Source: Microbacterium proteolyticum
Lineage (GTDB): Bacteria; Actinomycetota; Actinomycetes; Actinomycetales; Microbacteriaceae
Direction: 5' to 3'
Length of the DNA stretch: 64,000 nucleotides
NCBI RefSeq assembly: GCF_029639405.1
Contig: NZ_CP121274.1
Location: 1,240,001-1,304,000 of the forward strand
Shown here: piece by piece, positions 62,844-64,000 of the stretch
Numbering within the stretch: position 1 is the first letter of the stretch
How the letters are laid out: every line of letters begins with the position of its first letter
Program-made: the position numbers and the translations under genes
Notes under the pieces: generated by a model
Databases searched by the model: none
What the model was told of the DNA's origin: nothing
Seen by the model: only the letters and a program-made list of their open reading frames with translations

Positions 62844-64000
62844 ATGACCACCACAGACACCGCGCCCTCGTCGTCGCCTGCGGAAGGCGAGCCGCCGCCT
62901 CGTTCCGTCCCCGTTTCCCGGCGCCCCACCAATTGGTTCGGCGCATTCTGGCGCTGGCACTTCTACGGCTCGCTCATCGTCATCCCCGTCCTGTTCGCTC
63001 TGTCGGTGTCCGGCATGACCTACATGTTCCGGGCTCAGGTGGACGCCTGGACGCATCCGGGTGTCCTGACCGTGTCCGTGCCGGCGGGCGCCGAACGACT
63101 CCCGCTCTCGCAGCAGGAAGCGGCGGTCCGCACCGCCTTCCCGGATCGGGAGATCCTGTCGGTGACCGACAATTCCGGCGACCGTGCAACGGTCTTCGTC
63201 ACCGCGGTGGGTGAGGGCAGCAGGAACGTCTACGTCGATCCGTATGACGCGTCGATCACCGGTGATCTGCACATCGACGATCTCGTTTCGACCTGGGCGG
63301 AACGCGTCCACGGAGATCTGCTTCTGGGGGACGGCGAGGTCGGCGATCGCATCGTCGAGCTCGGTGCCAGCTGGGCGATCGTGCTCACCATCACCGGTTT
63401 CATCATCTTCTTCCTCGGCCGGCGGCCCAGAAAGATCGCGGTGGCGAAACGTGCCCGGGGAGCACGATTGAGGAGCTGGCACGGTCTCGTCGGGCTCCCG
63501 GTCGGGCTGGGAATCCTGATGCTCGTGGTTTCGGGCCTCCCTTGGACGGGTGTGTGGGGCTCCCTCGCCTCCTCCGTCGCATCCGGAACGGGAGACTCCC
63601 TCTGGGGTGATGACCCGGGCGCCGAGTCGACGGTGAAGGAGCAGATCGAAGCGAGCAACGGTTCATCGAGTCCGGCGGGGTGGGAGGTGGCTGACCTACC
63701 CACCGCGACCAGCACCGGCGCCGGCGCGTCGATCTCCATCGACGTCGCCACCGCCACCGCCCGCGCGGAGGGGGCGCCGGAACCGTATTTCGTCACCTAC
63801 CCCGAGGGGGAGACGGGCGTCTACAGCGTGTTCGGATACCAGTGGGCGAATAACGGCAACCCCGCGGAATCCGACGTCACGCTCCAGAAGACCGTGCACG
63901 TCGACCAGTACTCCGGCGAGGCGCTCGCGGTTTACAGCTACGACGATCTCTCCGTGCTGTCCAAGACCGTCGCGAATGGCATCGCCATCCACGAAGGTCG
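62844..64000 (+). CDS. PepSY-associated membrane protein, partial (cut by window end)
   Basis: The frame stays open from ATG 62844 to the last base (385 codons). The protein starts with a polar region, then RWHFYGSLIVIPVLFALSVSGMTYMF (given by the words RWHFY and SGMTYMF; helix about 35-58), a PepSY-like external domain with VYVDPYDASITGD, RVHGDLLLG, a second helix about residues 173-194, RSWHGLVGLPVGLGILMLVVSGLPW-type helix (words SWHGLVG and SGLPW) and a second PepSY part. The paired His residues at helix ends are typical of PiuB-like heme/iron-linked proteins. GGAG lies about 7 bases before the ATG. The C-terminus is missing. Confidence 0.85.
   Translation, partial: MTTTDTAPSSSPAEGEPPPRSVPVSRRPTNWFGAFWRWHFYGSLIVIPVLFALSVSGMTYMFRAQVDAWTHPGVLTVSVPAGAERLPLSQQEAAVRTAFPDREILSVTDNSGDRATVFVTAVGEGSRNVYVDPYDASITGDLHIDDLVSTWAERVHGDLLLGDGEVGDRIVELGASWAIVLTITGFIIFFLGRRPRKIAVAKRARGARLRSWHGLVGLPVGLGILMLVVSGLPWTGVWGSLASSVASGTGDSLWGDDPGAESTVKEQIEASNGSSSPAGWEVADLPTATSTGAGASISIDVATATARAEGAPEPYFVTYPEGETGVYSVFGYQWANNGNPAESDVTLQKTVHVDQYSGEALAVYSYDDLSVLSKTVANGIAIHEG

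Overview
The window is about 70% G+C, with GTG/ATG starts, tight 4-base (GTGA/ATGA) gene overlaps, short leaderless promoters (TANNNT 6-7 bases before the start codon), LAXTG-type sorting signals and a very dense GGATGCC/GGCATCC heptamer. Together these point to an actinobacterium of the Microbacteriaceae, most likely Microbacterium. It reads as a chromosomal segment. I see no rRNA, tRNA, CRISPR array, insertion sequence or prophage.

Layout. 0-3 kb: end of an Mrp-type Na+/H+ antiporter operon (C partial, D, E, F, G). 3-9.4 kb: a DHA2 drug exporter, an SRPBCC protein and a TetR / degenerate-ABC / YhgE operon. 9.6-14.4 kb: argG, a Pr6Pr membrane protein, purA and a beta-propeller lactonase. 14.4-31.1 kb: a carbohydrate locus with a GH127 beta-L-arabinofuranosidase gene at the end of a sugar ABC operon (binding protein, two permeases, no ATPase), a divergent LacI regulator and two very large secreted, wall-anchored enzymes (MGH1-like and GH43). 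31.2-33.5 kb: NYN-domain protein, AI-2E-family permease, chorismate mutase. 33.8-37.1 kb: glycine betaine/proline-type ABC importer. 37-41 kb: DUF2071, DUF3253, two tandem paralogous membrane-anchored proteins and a glutaminase. 41-45.5 kb: a 45-residue membrane protein, purL and a second TetR / YhgE-like pair. 45.6-54.1 kb: a molybdenum section (LMW-PTP, FdhF-like oxidoreductase, FdhD, then moeA, mobA, DUF6457) interleaved with a copper section (membrane protein, YcnI, CopC). 54-61 kb: VapBC-type toxin-antitoxin pair, two divergent citrate-synthase-family genes, DUF429, SDR and an SsuD-like monooxygenase. 61-64 kb: an iron-sulfur flavoreductase, DUF5134 and a PepSY membrane protein cut by the window end. 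This last block has visibly less GC-biased codons.

How genes work together. In the sugar locus the wall-anchored enzymes probably release arabinose-containing oligosaccharides, the ABC transporter imports them using an ATPase encoded elsewhere, the cytosolic GH127 enzyme finishes them, and LacI controls both sides through operators built into two well-formed promoters. FdhD, FdhF, MoeA and MobA form a molybdenum-enzyme maturation set.

The less ordinary signals are the roughly nine-fold excess of GGATGCC, a set of long inverted repeats at gene boundaries, an ABC-like protein that has lost all ATPase motifs, a tandem paralogous membrane protein pair of unknown function, and an operator motif shared by the genes in the last 3 kb.
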